A stretch of 64,000 nt of DNA, taken from Coprinellus micaceus (Eukaryota > Basidiomycota > Agaricomycetes > Agaricales > Psathyrellaceae). Where the stretch lies: contig OX596337.1 of the NCBI GenBank assembly GCA_951394405.1, positions 310,001 to 374,000 on the forward strand, given 5' to 3'. The translations under genes and the position numbers were made by a program. Positions 43,380 to 54,999 of this stretch are shown piece by piece (position 1 is the first letter of the stretch; each line of letters opens with the position of its first letter). Below the pieces are notes generated by a model. It was given only the letters and a program-made list of their open reading frames with translations, had not been told where the DNA came from and did no database searches.

Positions 43380-44300
43380 TGCGAAATTTCGTCGTTCTGA
43401 GAAGATACTGGCGCTAGTGAACGAGGATCAGTCCAGAGTCTAGGAAGGCGGGGAGCAACGTGAGCCCTACCTGGCGTCAAGTTGGGCTGGAAGCCCCCCA
43501 GTCTACTTCCTAAGCGTGATTAGGAAGCCGGGTTCCTCGATGTAGAAGGTGCCACGCACGATGGGGAGGGCGACGATAGATCGTGGGTTGCACCCGCCTT
43601 CTCTCGCTGATGGGATGGGGCACGGAGAGCCCAGGGGCGTTGTGGAGACGTTCGCCTGGTTCGTCGGCCCATGGTGTTGCTGTGCCGATTCACTTGGGAA
43701 GGGTCCAGGGGTCATCGAGAGCGACAAAGATCCACTGGCGAGCGAGGAAGGCGACGCGAGTCTGACTGGATTTATCACCCTCGGTGTAGAGCTCTTTTAG
43801 CATGGTAGTTTTCAATAGAGATTTACCCATGAAACGGAGCGTAGCCAGAGGAATGCAGACTGGGCACTGCACGAAGATTAAAAGTGCTTCGAGAAAAGTG
43901 AGAAGAGACTCGTACCATGAATTCAAACCCACAAACCAAACGTCCCTCACCTCGCCCTTGGAAATCCGTCCCTATCATCGTTCCAGTGGCCTCGTTCACC
44001 ATCTCTTGAAGAGGTCGTTGACGTGTAGAGCTTTCCATGGTCGAGGGCACGATTGTGCGAGAGATGGAGGCCGATAAATCGAGGGGTAGCCAATATAGAA
44101 TGTCTCGAGCCTGTCAAAAAAATGGGTGATCTGCAGGTCGACCCCGATAGGATTCGGAGGCGTAGAAGTTCGAGCTGTTCACTCCTTGCAGACGTTCGAA
44201 GTATTAACTGGCCAACGAGAGACGTGCGCTATCGTGTTGAGCGGAGCTTACGCTAGTCGCAGGCTGCAGCAGAAAAGGATCGATTCTGCGAGGTCAAATG
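43380..44300 (-). repeat. Decayed repeated block, copy B
   Basis: Closest to copy A at the window start: GATCCACTGGCGAGCGAGGA, ATCATCGAG/GTCATCGAG and CTCGGTGTAGAGCTCTTTTAGCAT recur in the same order. The minus-strand frames are broken. Confidence 0.6.
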
Positions 44301-44329
44301 CTGAAAGCACAGGTACAGGCAACCTACAT

Positions 44330-47200
44330 TATTCCTCGAAGGCGCAACCCACTCGCACCTCCATTCATTGCAAGTCCACTCCCACCGGCGCTCCTGACGT
44401 AGAAGCACAGGCCGACGGTGTTCCATCCCCTGCACTTGAACCCATATCCACGCCGACGCCTCAACTGTCCATGCCTTAATCCACACTATTGACGGTGTTC
44501 CACCCCCGCCTCCACCGCCCACGCCTCAACCCACGCTCTCGACATCAGAGTGTCATTTTCTAAGCCATCGTCGTCCCCCCAGGGTTGGCATCCACGATCT
44601 CCCCAACCGTAACCGGAACAGGCTTTCATTGGGGGCGGAAAGAGGCACTGACATACGCCAGTCGTCTTCCTCACTCCGGCAACTTCGGTGTTCGGCCGAC
44701 GCGTGGACGTGAAGGTTGGGGAAGAAGAAAGGTAAACGGGAAGTAGGGATCACTGGTCGAGGCTCAACCGAATCCTGGGAAGTCGGGCAGTCGGAAGAAG
44801 GGGAGGATCCGGCGGGCGCTTCTTGGTTAGGGACCGCCCTGTCGAGGTGGAGGCCGTGTTTCGACTGGACGCGTCGCTTCGCAAGGGCGGTGGGAGAGTA
44901 GGAGCCGAACGCTGGTGTCCATTATGCTGGACAGTTGGAAATGGGTGAGATTCCGTGTCTGAGAAATGAAGGTAAATAGAGGTTCAACCAATACGTAGTG
45001 CGGGACTGAGCTCACCTGGACTTGGTATCCGAGAAACGCGTTTCCGCCGCCCTCGTTTTACAACGATGCTCAAGATCACCTGGTCGCGAACAGGGACGCG
45101 AATGCTGACCTTCGTCAGGGAGGAGCCGACGTACCCTCGCTCGATGAAGGCGGCGCCCAGTGGGAGGTATCACATCAACCCTCGATTCACCGACGAGAGA
45201 ATGGGGGCGCGAAGCAGTGGTAATCGAGGGTATCGGGGGCTTTGGGGGTGCCTTCGACTCTGGTGACTCGCGGTTCATATGAGGGCGGTAATGGGACATA
45301 TCTCGTCCTTGATAGGGTCCCTTGGGTGGCAGTGTGTTGGGAGGTGTGGCTAAAGCGGTCGTGGATACGGGACGCGGGGATGTCGAAAGGTCTAGACGAG
45401 TGGGTGGAGTGAGTGGCCGAGGTTATGAACGTAAGTTGGGCATGCGTTTGACCACGGATCGGGCCGACAGTGCAGGGGACGGGGACGGAGATTGTAGAAG
45501 GATCCTGACGCTAGAGGACAAGGATCAGTTCGAGCTGGGAGGACGAGAGTGTCGTGAGCCGTACCTGGCCTCGAGGCGGGTCGAAAGGTCTTGCTCCTTT
45601 CTTGCCGAGGGGTTCGAATCATAGGTAGAAGTTTGACATTTCGCCTCCAATAGGTATCGCAATAATGGAGCTGTTTTCATCGAGAGTGTGTGGTAGTAGG
45701 AGGTGGCATAGAAATCCTGCGGAAGACAGTCGGGGACCCGAAGTGGTATTGGCGGGTTGGAAGGTGTGAGGTCCGTTTGGATTGATGTTACGATCCTTGG
45801 CGTAACACTCTTGTAGATAAGGCTCTCCTGCGAAATGGAGAATGGTCAGAGCCGGCCAATTACGAACCAATTCCAGCCCTGAGAAAGAGAGCACGCAACG
45901 CGGTGGATAGTCAACCGAACGTAAACTCACCAATCGAAAATCTAGTACCCCCCTCGTCCCATTGCCCATTACGAACTCCATACGTGGAACTTGCTATGCT
46001 CGATAGCACGCTTGTGGAAGACATGGAGGTCGAAGAATCGGGGATGTAGCCCAGGGAGGAGGTCCCAAGCCGAGAAGGGGGTTGATGCAGCCTCGAGTAA
46101 TCGTATGGCGTGAGCCGTTCACGCACGGGCGGTGTTCGAATCTCGTTTGGGGAGACAAGTGAGGGCCGTTCCCTGCTGGGCTGGCTGAACAGAGTCTCCG
46201 AAGAGGAGCTCAGAGGGGCAGAACGAGTACGTTGTGGTTGTGGAGGAGGTCAACTTGAACGGGGAAGCGCCCGTCATAGCTGGGCGACTGATCCGGACTG
46301 TGGCTGTGTTCGGTTGCCTCCGAGGCCAGCGATTTTGAATGCTTTTCCTCCTCTTTCCTCAATCTGACTCTCCTTGATTTTCTAGCTCTGCGAGCTCCCT
46401 GTGTGTACTGACCCCCTTCAATTATCGAACCATAAATCTCGGCGGGTCTAGTGCTCTTACTTGACCTCCAACCGACCCATGCTCCCTTCGCTGAGGTTTC
46501 TGTCTCTCTCCCCTCGGTACAACCTCTACGATCGATCATTGACGCTGGCACACTTCTCCTTCGATTCGCGCGCCTGTCGCTTCTTTGCCATGCCTCCGTT
46601 CATTAGGGCCACTCCTTGTCTTCTGGAGGCGATAACCGATTCAGTACTTTCGCGAAACTAATCTTCCATACCTATGACGCCTCCCTAATTTACCTCGTGC
46701 TCAGGATTCTCCCACCTCACCACTTGCTGATCGTATACACTCTCCGTGGTCCTCCCACCCCCTTATACACTGATCCCCCTCCGTGAACCACCTTGGAGTC
46801 TTCGACAGTTTAACCCCGTATGCACACTTCTGATGGCATTCGTGGATTCATGAAAGACGACGCCATTCTACCAACGCTTGCAGGAATTCTGTCAAGAGAT
46901 GACTACCCCTTGGACAGCCCTCGATCCTCCATGTTCACCATTGAAATTGGACGGGCAGTAACATCCCCTTCTCTACTAACGCTGTTGAACATCTCTTCTT
47001 GGGAGCTCGAAGTTGTCTTTTAGAGGCGCTGAAGCCATGCCGAGGGACCCCACTCTCGAATTTGGATTTCAAGTATCTCAAATAGAGGGCACAAAGGGGT
47101 ACCTACTTTGAGAGATACGCTTCGAGGGCCCAGAAGAGGATCTAAGCGCCCACTTTCTTGTGTGAAACCATCCGCCACCGGCACCTATTGCTTGGTGCCG
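44330..47200. repeat. Duplicated block, first copy (includes decayed copy C)
   Basis: It aligns in order with 55000-57950. Shared landmarks include TCCACGCCGACGCCTCAACT near 44450, TCGACATCAGAGTG near 44539, and GACTGGACGCGTCGCTTCGC near 44865. Others are TCAGGGAGGAGCCGACGTAC near 45115, AGACAGTCGGGGACCCGAAG near 45725, and ATCTAAGCGCCCACT near 47140. Indels are frequent, so this is an old duplication. No gene product is recognised. The minus-strand segment ERGYVGSSLTKVSI (about 45105-45150) is conserved with ERGYIGSSLTK in the other copy and may be coding. Confidence 0.65.
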
Positions 47201-47229
47201 ACCCCGTTTGACGTTTTCCGTCCGAATCG

Positions 47230-48080
47230 CGGACACTGGTTGTCGCCTTCCTCCACCTTCCCTCCGCTGTGAACTTGGCTCCCTGCCCCCCTCTTCCCCT
47301 GCCTACCCTAGTCTTCGCTCTAACCTTTGAGTTCGGGCGTCCTCGACCACATCCTATGAGAGCCCCAAGCGAACGGATCCCTGGTCCCGCCCATTCCAGG
47401 ACAACCCCGACGTCCGACCGATGCAGTCGACACAGATTCAGATGCCCCCGTTTGACGACGATTCGACATCAATTGAACAAGCGGTAGGGATGCTAGGGCC
47501 TCATGGAGATCCTCTTTGTTGTCCACCGTCGTATGGGCGACCCATCTTCACTACAGTATTAGCACAAGACCAATGTCTGTCGATTGGCCGAAGACCCACA
47601 CCATGCTCCCCCCGCGACCCGTCTCGACCAGGACCAACAGCGCGGACAGCCCGATGAGGCTTGGCGGGGGAAGGGTGCTCGACTCCTGGGCCCAACGACT
47701 TGGTGGAATCTGCGCTGGGTATTTGGATTGGGTGAGGGTGAGACCCTAGGAACACAGAAGGTATGTTTTTCTTGCTGTAGAGCTTCTTTCCACCCCTTCC
47801 CTCTCCTCAACGCACCTCCATTACCAATTCCCATTCGCCCGCCGTCTGTGCTTCGCGACCCTTCAGCGCTACGCGTATGGTTCCTGTTTTTACACCCCAG
47901 CATTTCACTCGACCTTCTATCCCTACGCTCTCACATACAGGTTACTGACGACTCCCTTCTAGCTGACCTCTAGCTAAACCGGCTCCCGCCCATGACGAAA
48001 GTCCAACCCTGTTCCACATGTCCCGCTTTTGCAAGTCAAGGACCCCCCGCTCTGCCCATGCTCCCCCATTCAACCCCCAT
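47230..48080 (+). repeat. Second duplicated block, first copy, with conserved splice signals
   Basis: It aligns with 63080-63960. Shared words include ACGACTTGGTGGA, GATTGGGTGAG, GAGACCCTAGGAA/GAGACCCCAGGAA, and ACTGACGACTC near the end. Both copies have a 5' splice-like site (GTATGT at 47760, GTACGT at 63676) and an AG after ACTGACGACT about 200 nt downstream. A spliced transcript is possible. The product is unknown. Confidence 0.55.
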
Positions 48081-49971
48081 CGACCAACGTTGGTAGCTTG
48101 TCTGGGCCTCAATCGGATGTCTTCTCATCCTACCTACACTCCTCTTCCTCCGATCGACCGAGGATTGTGATTTATGAACGGCACCCGCCCCATCTCCAAT
48201 GGCTGAACATCGAAGAGAACGGGACGTCGAGGACGGCTAGGAGCGGGTACGAGCCAAGCGGGTACGGGCCAAGCGAGAGGGGGTGCATTCGATTATTCAA
48301 GAGCACGTCATGCTTTCCGCCGCAGCACTCCCTTCCGTCCAACTCGTGAGGAGGCGCTCATCGCCCTGGAGGAAACGCCGTCGTACCTCCGTTCGTCGCT
48401 CATCCTTCATCGCCATGTCCTTCGGACGTTCACGCGTCCACCAAACGTGTCGACGGGACGGGGGAGGGGGGAGAAGATGATACCCTCTTTAGCGCACCAG
48501 CCGACCGGTGTGGGGTTCTTGCTGTGCAGTGGCTGAAGAACGGGCGGGGTGGGGTTGGTGGGAGCGAGAAAGGAAGGCGAGTTCGTGGATCAGCAGGGGG
48601 AGGAACATTGCGCGTGTGGCGATGGCAATCCTCCCGACAGTATGTCTCCCCTTTGCTTCTTTCTTGCTCTCCTTTTATCTATCCCTTCGTCTCGTCTCGC
48701 CGGAAACGCACTCTGCGATGCTTTCCTTCTCCCATTCGGCCTTTTCTCCATGGTTCACCTTCCATCTTCTCCCCTCGAGAAACCTCTGCTTGACTCTCAT
48801 ATTGGAATTGTCAGACCCGTTCTCCCCCTCCCTTCATCGTTCTGGTGCGCGCACCATCCGCGGTAGGCAACGTGCCACCATCGTCTATCCCCACCCTTGA
48901 ACGTGTTGATGGATGGGCGCAAGAGGACGTTGTTTTTGGTTAGTCGAGCGGTGTAGGGTCCTTGGCCCTTAGAGCGGGAGAATTGTGGTCGCCCAGGGGA
49001 AGGAGGTAGCGCGAGGAACGCGAGCTCGTGGGTATCGATAAGGAGAGAGCGAGAGATGTTGCAGACGCGGCGACCGACGTCTTGTTGCCCGTACGCCTCT
49101 CCCTCATCTCTTGGTTTTTTAGATCTCCTGCTATCTATTCCCTTCGTCACCTCTATGATGCGCCTTGCCTTCCACACTTCCCATGATTTAACTTGACTGC
49201 TTTCGTTACCCCTCAAATCCGACTCCAATTGAGTCATCTCTTCCTCCCTATTCCTCAATCCTTCCGTGGTCTCGGTGCTGATGCCACCTTAGGACAAACA
49301 ATCCCTCTCCCACACCAAGGACGAGGTTGGATCGAAATACAAATCCGTATCAACCATCCCTGGCCTCTGGCCTCCCTCACCCGCGCTCTGGGACCTCGGG
49401 GAGTAGCCAAGGCCCAACGGTGCCGACGCCTTGCAACTGACGCCTTCATTGCCCAGGCCTCATGGGGATTTTGGGTTTTCCGTCACTCTCGGTGTCCCGG
49501 AGGTGTCTTTATGGTGCTGGTATTAAGGTGGAACTGCGTGCCCTGTACCCTGGCGATTTCTTTCGCTTGCTTGGGTTCCAGTCCAAGGACATAATTCCTC
49601 CTCCGCCATCTGCACTAGATTACAATTGGTGTCAGCTTCAGCCTTCAGCCCCCGTTTCTTCCCTCCGCGGTGATTCTAACCCGGTCCCCACATTTTCACA
49701 ATTTATGTATAAACAAGCGACTTGTTCTAATCCTACATAGCATGCTCATTATATGCAATATGATCACTGGCCCTTCGCGAACGTGTTCACCAAGCTCCCA
49801 AAATAAGCGCCTTAGACGCCCGAACCCGATAAGGGGCCAAGAACCAGGTCTATGAGATACTGAAGGAGATCGTGATGCTCTAAGACGAGTTACATGCACA
49901 TTCCATTTGAACTGTTGTTGAAGACATGGCCTGACGTAGACGAGCGCTTAGATTAGGATATCGGTAGGTGT
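48081..49971. other. No gene recognised
   Basis: Overlapping short ORFs on both strands, none with a motif I recognise. Confidence 0.35.
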
Positions 49972-49973
49972 TA

Positions 49974-50643
49974 CAGTCAAACCTGTGATAACCCATACCC
50001 GTTCGGTGGAAGTCCTGAGTATGGGTTATTAATGGGTATGGGTTTTCACAGGTGCGATAAATAGATGTAAATAAATCGTAATTCAACCCAAAATATTAGA
50101 GTAGTGCAGGTATCGCCACGTTAGGCGCGTTTGGAGAAATAGGAGGTAATGTGAGTAGGCTTAAGAGACTCCATTTCGGTCAACTTCCTGTTGAAGGAAG
50201 CCAGGAGCGACTCGAGATCGCGAGCCAATGGACCGTCCATTCCTCCGATGAATTTGGCAATCACGGCGGATGCCTTGAGTACCTCACTCAGGCTTGGCGG
50301 TGGTTCAACAGGTGAAAGTTCAGCCGAAGGAGGTGTGGGGTTGGTGTTGGTGTCGGGGAGGATGCCAGAATGCCTCCAGCAGTTGTGGATGGTGTTGCGG
50401 TCAACTGTGGAAGCTGCCAAATGCGGCGTTTGGCATCATTCTTGGCTCAAAATAGAAGCGACACCTGGAAATAGGGGCCATCAAGTATGGGTTTTTGGCG
50501 CTCAACAGGTATGGGTTATGGGATACAGGTAGGTATGGGTTATTGACCCAAATTTACTGCGAACGGAAGTGGTGGACCATTTTTTGTATGGGTTAGCTCT
50601 AAGTATGGGTTATCACAGGTATGGGTTATCACAGGTTTGACTG
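49974..50643 (-). mobile_element. pogo/Tigger-like deletion derivative, 670 bp
   Basis: Perfect 26-bp terminal inverted repeats (49974-49999 and 50618-50643, beginning CAGTCAAACCTGTGATAACC) are flanked by TA on both sides (49972-49973, 50644-50645). This is the Tc1/mariner/pogo signature. The interior keeps only the 3' end of a transposase ORF. The word ATGGGTTATCACAGG and variants of it are repeated beside both ends, possibly as transposase-binding sites. Confidence 0.88.
50121..50420 (-). pseudogene. C-terminal remnant of a pogo/Tigger-type transposase
   Basis: The frame contains TIHNCWRHSGILPD, matching the TIxNCW/FRHxG motif that follows the DDE_1 catalytic domain in pogo-like transposases. 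The catalytic domain and the CENP-B-type DNA-binding domain are absent. Confidence 0.7.
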
Positions 50644-50954
50644 TACTTTGATGTGGGAACAAACTGCGGGAACAAGCCCGTACGACGGAATGAGGCCGTG
50701 CTGTTTGGAGCCTCGTTCTCTGTTGATTTGCAACTTCCACGTCGAGAGGCGGGTAGATTCCAATGGCGCTAGGGAGGTTCATTCGATGCCTCCTCTGCCA
50801 TGGGGTTGACTCGGTACCTCTGGTAAATGAGCTTCCGGCCGCGAGTACACCGTCCAATGCTCAAGGTGAGCATCCCCCCTCTGGAATAACGGCCGAGAAC
50901 CTGATTCTTGTCGGGCGACCTTGAGCAGCAGTTGCACTGGTGCCACCTCAGGCG
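50644..50954 (+). other. 5' flank of NACHT gene 2
   Basis: A possible extra upstream exon and intron are present (GTGAGC near 50866 to GAGCAG near 50935). The gene start given at 50955 is the first in-frame ATG after that site and is not certain. Confidence 0.35.
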
Positions 50955-53900
50955 ATGCCACCAGCAATCCTACTCCCGGATACAGAGAAAACGACGCCTC
51001 TACCCCCATCCTTTCATGCTGAACGAGTCCTGCGAAATATAGAGGAAGCGACACCATTACCTCCCGTCTCCTCACACTGGACCGGCCATATCCAAGAGGC
51101 GAATGTCAACCACGTCAGGGGTGACTACGTAGACAACCGGCGAATGACCTATACCCATTCAAACCTTGACCCAGAGAGAGATTCTGGGGTTGAAAATCGT
51201 CGGTGTGAGTGGTCGTTTCCTGGATTTGGGGTAAGGTCGAAGAAAATTAACGGCGATAATTCAAGTCCTGGATGACCTGAAAAGGGAGTCGGCGCTCGGT
51301 GCGATAGCAAATGCAGAGGAGCGAGCATATGCTCCCCGGTGCCTTCACGAAACAAGAGCGAAAGTCCTGAACGATTTGGAGGAGTGGTCGGCTGGCAAGG
51401 GCCAATGGAAGGACACCAAATTGCTCGTTCTCACTGGACCAGCCGGTCATGGGAAGACCGCCATCGTGCAGAGTTTCTCTGAGCAGCTGCTGGAGAAATC
51501 GCAAGAGACCCATATTGTCGTCGCCACCTTCTTCTTCAAGGTCGCTATTCCGGACCAGAACCAGCCCAAGGTGCTGGTGACGACTCTCGCTCATCAGGTG
51601 GCAGAGCATTGCCCACCCATCCGACGTCAAATCATCAGCGTCATCCGTGACAATGTCAGGATCTTCTCGACGTCCCTGGAAAACCAGATGAAGGATCTCC
51701 TCGTCAATCCAATAACCGGTTCACATGCTGCTACTCCCGACGGCCCTTCGTTCACTCTCATTTGCGCAGTGGATGGTCTCGACGAGTGCGAAGGGGACGA
51801 CGCCCAGTCCCGAGTTATTCGCCTGCTTCACACATTGTCCACGCCGAACACCCGCATTGTCCTCGCCAGTCGACCGGAGTTTCCCATCGAGTCTGCCATC
51901 AAAGGTGGGATGTCGGGTACGCTACACATCGACCTAAACAAGGACTACAACGCCAGTGGAGATATACACCGATTCACGTGGGTCAAGCTGTTGGAAATTC
52001 GGGACCGACTGCTACCAAGTATCGATCGCATAAGTTGGCCTCGCCAAGCGGACGCCAAGCGGATCGCGGACTACGCCTCGGGTCAGTTTATCCTCGCTGA
52101 AACAGCGATGAGGTATGTGAACGACCGGCGGTACGATCCAAGGAAACGCCTTGAGGAGGTTCTGTCCTTGTGCGGAGGAAAGAGGTCAGCGGCGGCTTCT
52201 CCTGCGTCTACTCATCCACTGGGCGCTCTAGATACCCTGTTCACTGGAATCCTCGAAAGGGCTGTGCGGAATGCTTACCCTGACATGGAGGTCAAGCAGG
52301 GAATACTCGAGCTTGCATCCTTGGTCTGGATACTGATCAAGCTTGTACCGTCCAAGAAATCCGGCTTCCTTAGTTTTCATGATGACCCTTCCAAGAATAT
52401 GCCGCTTTGGGTGATTGAGGAAGCCCTGGGTCTACCAACTGGAGGCCTCGCTCGCGCGCTCTCGGACCTACACTCTTTGCTCGAGGTGCCCGAGGAGATG
52501 TATGGATGCAAAGATATCTGCGCACATCACAAGTCGTTGGTCGACTTTCTTGGGGATCCTCAGAGGTCGGGTCATCTGGGGAGTATACCTGAGAGGGCAC
52601 GGAGTCGGTTCGATGAGATGATCGCAAGCGATCTGCGTCGAGTGACCGAGAATGGTGAGTTTTCGCTTCTCGGGGCTACTGGCACATACTTGCATTACTC
52701 ATCTTTGTCTCCCCCAGACCTAAAGTGCCTCATAACAGCCCAAGACACAAAGCCTCACATCCTCCACTACTTGCATTTCCTATGTGAGCCGAAAGCGGTT
52801 TTGGCTGGTGTTGACGCCGGGATATGGAAGACACTCTTGTCCTCGCTAAACACATGGGAGGCGCTATGCCTTCGGGATTGGGTGTTCGCTGGCCTGCGGG
52901 TGGGCCCCTCGGAGTGGACATACGAAACTGGTTGTGCGATGGAGGCTGCTCGGGACGTAAGTACCCCCTTATTTCACCAGAAAGTCGTCATTGACCTAGT
53001 GTCTACTTTCTTCAGGAATCGTGGCGGAGCATCATCCCCGGCATCAGCGACGATGGGCCTCAGGACCCACACTCGGTCTCGCACATGGACCTTGAGGAGC
53101 TGCGTTTGAGGCTAGATGATGAAGAAAGTAGCATGTTGAAAAGGGAAGCATTCGCCTATATCCCAACCAAGCGTGCAACCCTCAACAATGTTGGGCATAT
53201 CACTGGGAGTTTCCCATGGCTTTCAATGGCCCGTGTCTTGGCGTTTCTTTGGGAGCCTAAACACCGACTCACTTCCAACCGCGACGTTGTTCAGCACATC
53301 GACTCGCAGTTTGTCGGTGCCTCCAATCCGCGCACACTGTGGGGATCCCGGGTTGTTTTCATAATTGGGTCTCCTGGCTCTGGGAAACGGGAACTTCTCA
53401 GGGAAACATACAGCATACCCTCACAGGGCAGGGGGGACAATGATTGGGCATGCCCTCCAGTGGACATCATCATCGTACCAGACGGGGACCACCTGAGCTT
53501 GAAATCTCTGTGGACAACGGGCTCCCTCGAGGCAGCAGGATGGAGCGCCAACCTGCCGTGCAAAAATGAGGAGCTCATGGGAAACATCAAACTATCTCGC
53601 CAAACCACCATGTCTCTCTTCCGACACTGGGCAAAATGTTGGAAGGATAAGGACAAGCGGAACACACATCATCCGCAGTTCCTACTCCAAGGTCTTCATT
53701 TGCTTTCACCAGAGCATCAAGGCATTCTCCTGAACATAATTTCGTCGGAAGTGCAACTAGCACGGTCGACCACAGGGCTCCCGTTTTTTATCACTGTCAC
53801 CAGTCTTCCAACGGAGGAGTTAGCGAACAAATTGCAGCTTTTATCTGGCCCTGGGGTATACTACGTCAACCTGGACGCGATGAAGGCGGACGTCGCAGTT

Positions 53901-54269
53901 GTTGAGGGGATCCTTTTGAGGTGGGCGGAAGTACCGAACTTTCCCCTGTCGCCACTCAAGTTGTCCAAACTGGCCAGAATCTCAGCCAGGTCCCCAAGGC
54001 CAGTCCACCACACCACGAAGCTTGTATTGTTATTCCGTCGGTCCTGTTGGTCAGGCTCTCAGTTAGAGAACCGTCTGGATTCCATTCTCACGGCACCCGA
54101 GCCCGAAGCGTGGCGACTTATTGACGAGCATCTGGGAGATATAGACACGGAGAGTGAAAGCTCTGAAAGCGAAGATCAAAGCAATGAAGACGATGAAACA
54201 ACAACGAAGCGGGTGACAACGACAAACACTCGGAACGAGGCGATGAGGCAAGGGTCAATAGGCTGTTAG
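50955..54269 (+). CDS. NLR-like STAND protein: NACHT core plus degenerate second P-loop module (gene 2)
   Basis: Exons 50955-51204, 51266-52654, 52718-52956 and 53016-54269 join in frame (introns 61, 63 and 59 nt) to 1043 residues. The 63-nt intron is a multiple of three, so the genomic frame reads through it. Residues of about 140-147 are Walker A (GPAGHGKT), about 249-258 Walker B (ICAVDGLDEC), and about 283-288 LASRPE. Then come the conserved LNTWEALCLRDWVF region and a second P-loop GSPGSGKR near 743-750. QFLLQGLHLLSPEHQ (about 845-859) sits where Walker B should be, and TSLP where TSRP should be. A Ser/Glu/Asp-rich tail ends the protein. Predicted role: ATP-dependent oligomerising sensor or effector in the cytosol. 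Unlike gene 1 it keeps the lysine of the second P-loop. It begins about 310 bp from a pogo-like element. Confidence 0.84.
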
Positions 54270-54999
54270 GGGTGTTGGTTCTTGGAGAATCGGTTGGGTC
54301 GTGTTCCGGTGGAGCGTGTGTATTCATGAGACGTATGTCCTCATATTGTTCCCGTATGCCTTGTTCACTCGCTCCCTCTTATCGTTTTGTTCTTCACTTA
54401 TCGCCCTAATCGAATTATCATGTCCCCAATCATCCCTTCTCCAGCTGTATCTCGCCGTTATAGGTGGGTACGTCATCCTCCAGCCCAATATCCAACCCAA
54501 TGCCCATCCCTGCCAATCATCCGTCCTCATTACCGTGTAATCGGCGCTGCAGGAAATGTGGGCGAGGGAACAAAGCTCGTTTATTGCCCGACGGGGGGTC
54601 GTGGAACTGGACGTGCCAGAAAGGAGGCACGGGTTGCAAACGTCACGACCTACATCCCTACAGACTCGAAACCCTCTTGCGGGTGTGGAGGGAACGAAGA
54701 GCGCCTTTGCAAGTCAAAGTCACAGGGCGAAGGTGCAGAGAGACGTGCATGATCGCAGCCACGCAGACAGGTTCGAGGCAGGACTTCGTACGCGCACCCT
54801 CAGATGCGGAACCACCTACCGGTGTCGAGCGCGATCTGGACACCGAACGAAGTTCCGTGCTCCCTGACAGTATGGCACTGAGCGAACCGCATCGCATTGT
54901 GCAGATTTATGCTAGTTACGCCGGAATATGGGTCGGTCATGCGAGGACGCTCACTGAGCATCATGAGCACCGACACTCTGCATCATCATCCCTCGCCGA
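54270..54999. other. No gene recognised
   Basis: This is the 3' side of NACHT gene 2. Open frames are present, but none has recognisable motifs. Confidence 0.35.

Noticed and set aside
45608..45622. GGTTCGAATC resembling a tRNA T-loop
   Set aside because: No cloverleaf can be built around it. It is a chance match within a decayed repeat.
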